In this document: positions 61,240 through 61,313 of the stretch, piece by piece
How positions within the stretch are numbered: the first letter of the stretch is position 1
Layout of the letters: the number at the start of each line of letters is the position of its first letter
DNA from: Alphaproteobacteria bacterium
Lineage (GTDB): Bacteria; Pseudomonadota; Alphaproteobacteria; UBA9219
DNA length: 61,313 bases
Assembly: GCA_013289265.1 (NCBI GenBank)
Contig: JABDAH010000001.1
Coordinates: forward strand, 66-61,378
Direction of reading: 5' to 3'
Notes under the pieces: generated by a model
What the model was told of the DNA's origin: nothing
What the model saw: only the letters and a program-made list of their open reading frames with translations
The model's database searches: none
Translations under genes and position numbers: made by a program

Positions 61240-61313
61240 ATGACCGACCAATCTCATATCCGTAACTTTTCGATTATTGCCCATATCGATCATGGCAAAT
61301 CGACGCTCGCCGA
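61240..61313 (+). CDS. lepA: Elongation factor 4 (LepA), 5' end only
   Basis: The first 24 codons are present. MTDQSHIRNFSIIAHIDHGK begins the protein, followed by STLA; AHIDHGKST is the G1 GTP-binding motif. The IRNFSIIAHIDHGKST pattern fits LepA better than other translational GTPases. The gene runs off the right edge. LepA is a ribosome-associated GTPase involved in initiation and back-translocation. Confidence 0.88.
   Translation, partial: MTDQSHIRNFSIIAHIDHGKSTLA

Overview
The window is a chromosomal segment of an alphaproteobacterium of moderate GC content. Evidence for this is the circularly permuted two-piece tmRNA gene at about 48.9-49.2 kb, an alpha-type SspB adaptor beside it, a CckA-type hybrid kinase, a CBP3-like ubiquinol-cytochrome c chaperone, and the order bamE / CBP3 / DUF177-rpmF-plsX-fabH-ihfA-merR. 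Flagellar export genes (fliQ, fliR, flhB) imply a motile cell. No genus can be assigned from the sequence alone.

Layout. 1-2.9 kb: the end of tatC, then serS and an NlpD-like LytM lipoprotein. 3.0-7.9 kb: a tight four-gene operon that reads as lower lysine catabolism by the saccharopine / 2-oxoadipate / D-2-hydroxyglutarate route. 7.9-15.8 kb: a TSUP permease, trpGDC, a divergent polysaccharide deacetylase, and trpE following a PpiD-like chaperone gene; trpE carries an in-frame palindromic repeat. 15.8-19.1 kb: tpiA, two orphan membrane-protein genes that may be an insertion, a PII-like protein with a shortened T-loop, and a hydrolase. 19.3-23.4 kb: a cysteine desulfurase, an HscB-like protein without HPD, and fliQ-fliR-flhB. 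23.4-30.5 kb: cckA, two histidine-rich periplasmic proteins, mreB, an N-formylglutamate amidohydrolase family gene, bamE and a CBP3-like gene. 30.5-34.5 kb: the lipid synthesis and ihfA operon.

34.6-46.5 kb: an 11.8-kb integrative element inserted in tRNA-Pro(GGG), bounded by a perfect 38-bp direct repeat. It carries a tyrosine integrase whose 3' end lies in the tRNA gene, an excisionase-like regulator coupled to a MobA/MobL-type relaxase, candidate oriT hairpins, and a cargo block of a DotA/TraY-family protein with three unrecognised partner proteins (an Ala/Lys coiled-coil membrane protein, a glycine-zipper protein and a membrane-anchored exported protein). No other type IVB secretion genes are present. 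The cargo block is the best candidate for something undescribed. The integrase frame continues through the right end of the element in the excised circle, so its C-terminus should change on integration.

46.6-61.3 kb: a large unknown protein, sspB next to ssrA (adaptor and tag gene of one proteolysis pathway), a DUF983 protein and greB, a YciE-like protein with a basic DUF6496 protein, DUF1993, a TrmH-family methyltransferase, a beta-helix-like orphan, an ABC-F ATPase, a DUF1800/DUF1501 pair with a Tat-type signal, a potassium channel, leuD-leuB and the start of lepA. Two further copies of the palindromic repeat found in trpE lie at about 51.2 and 60.0 kb.
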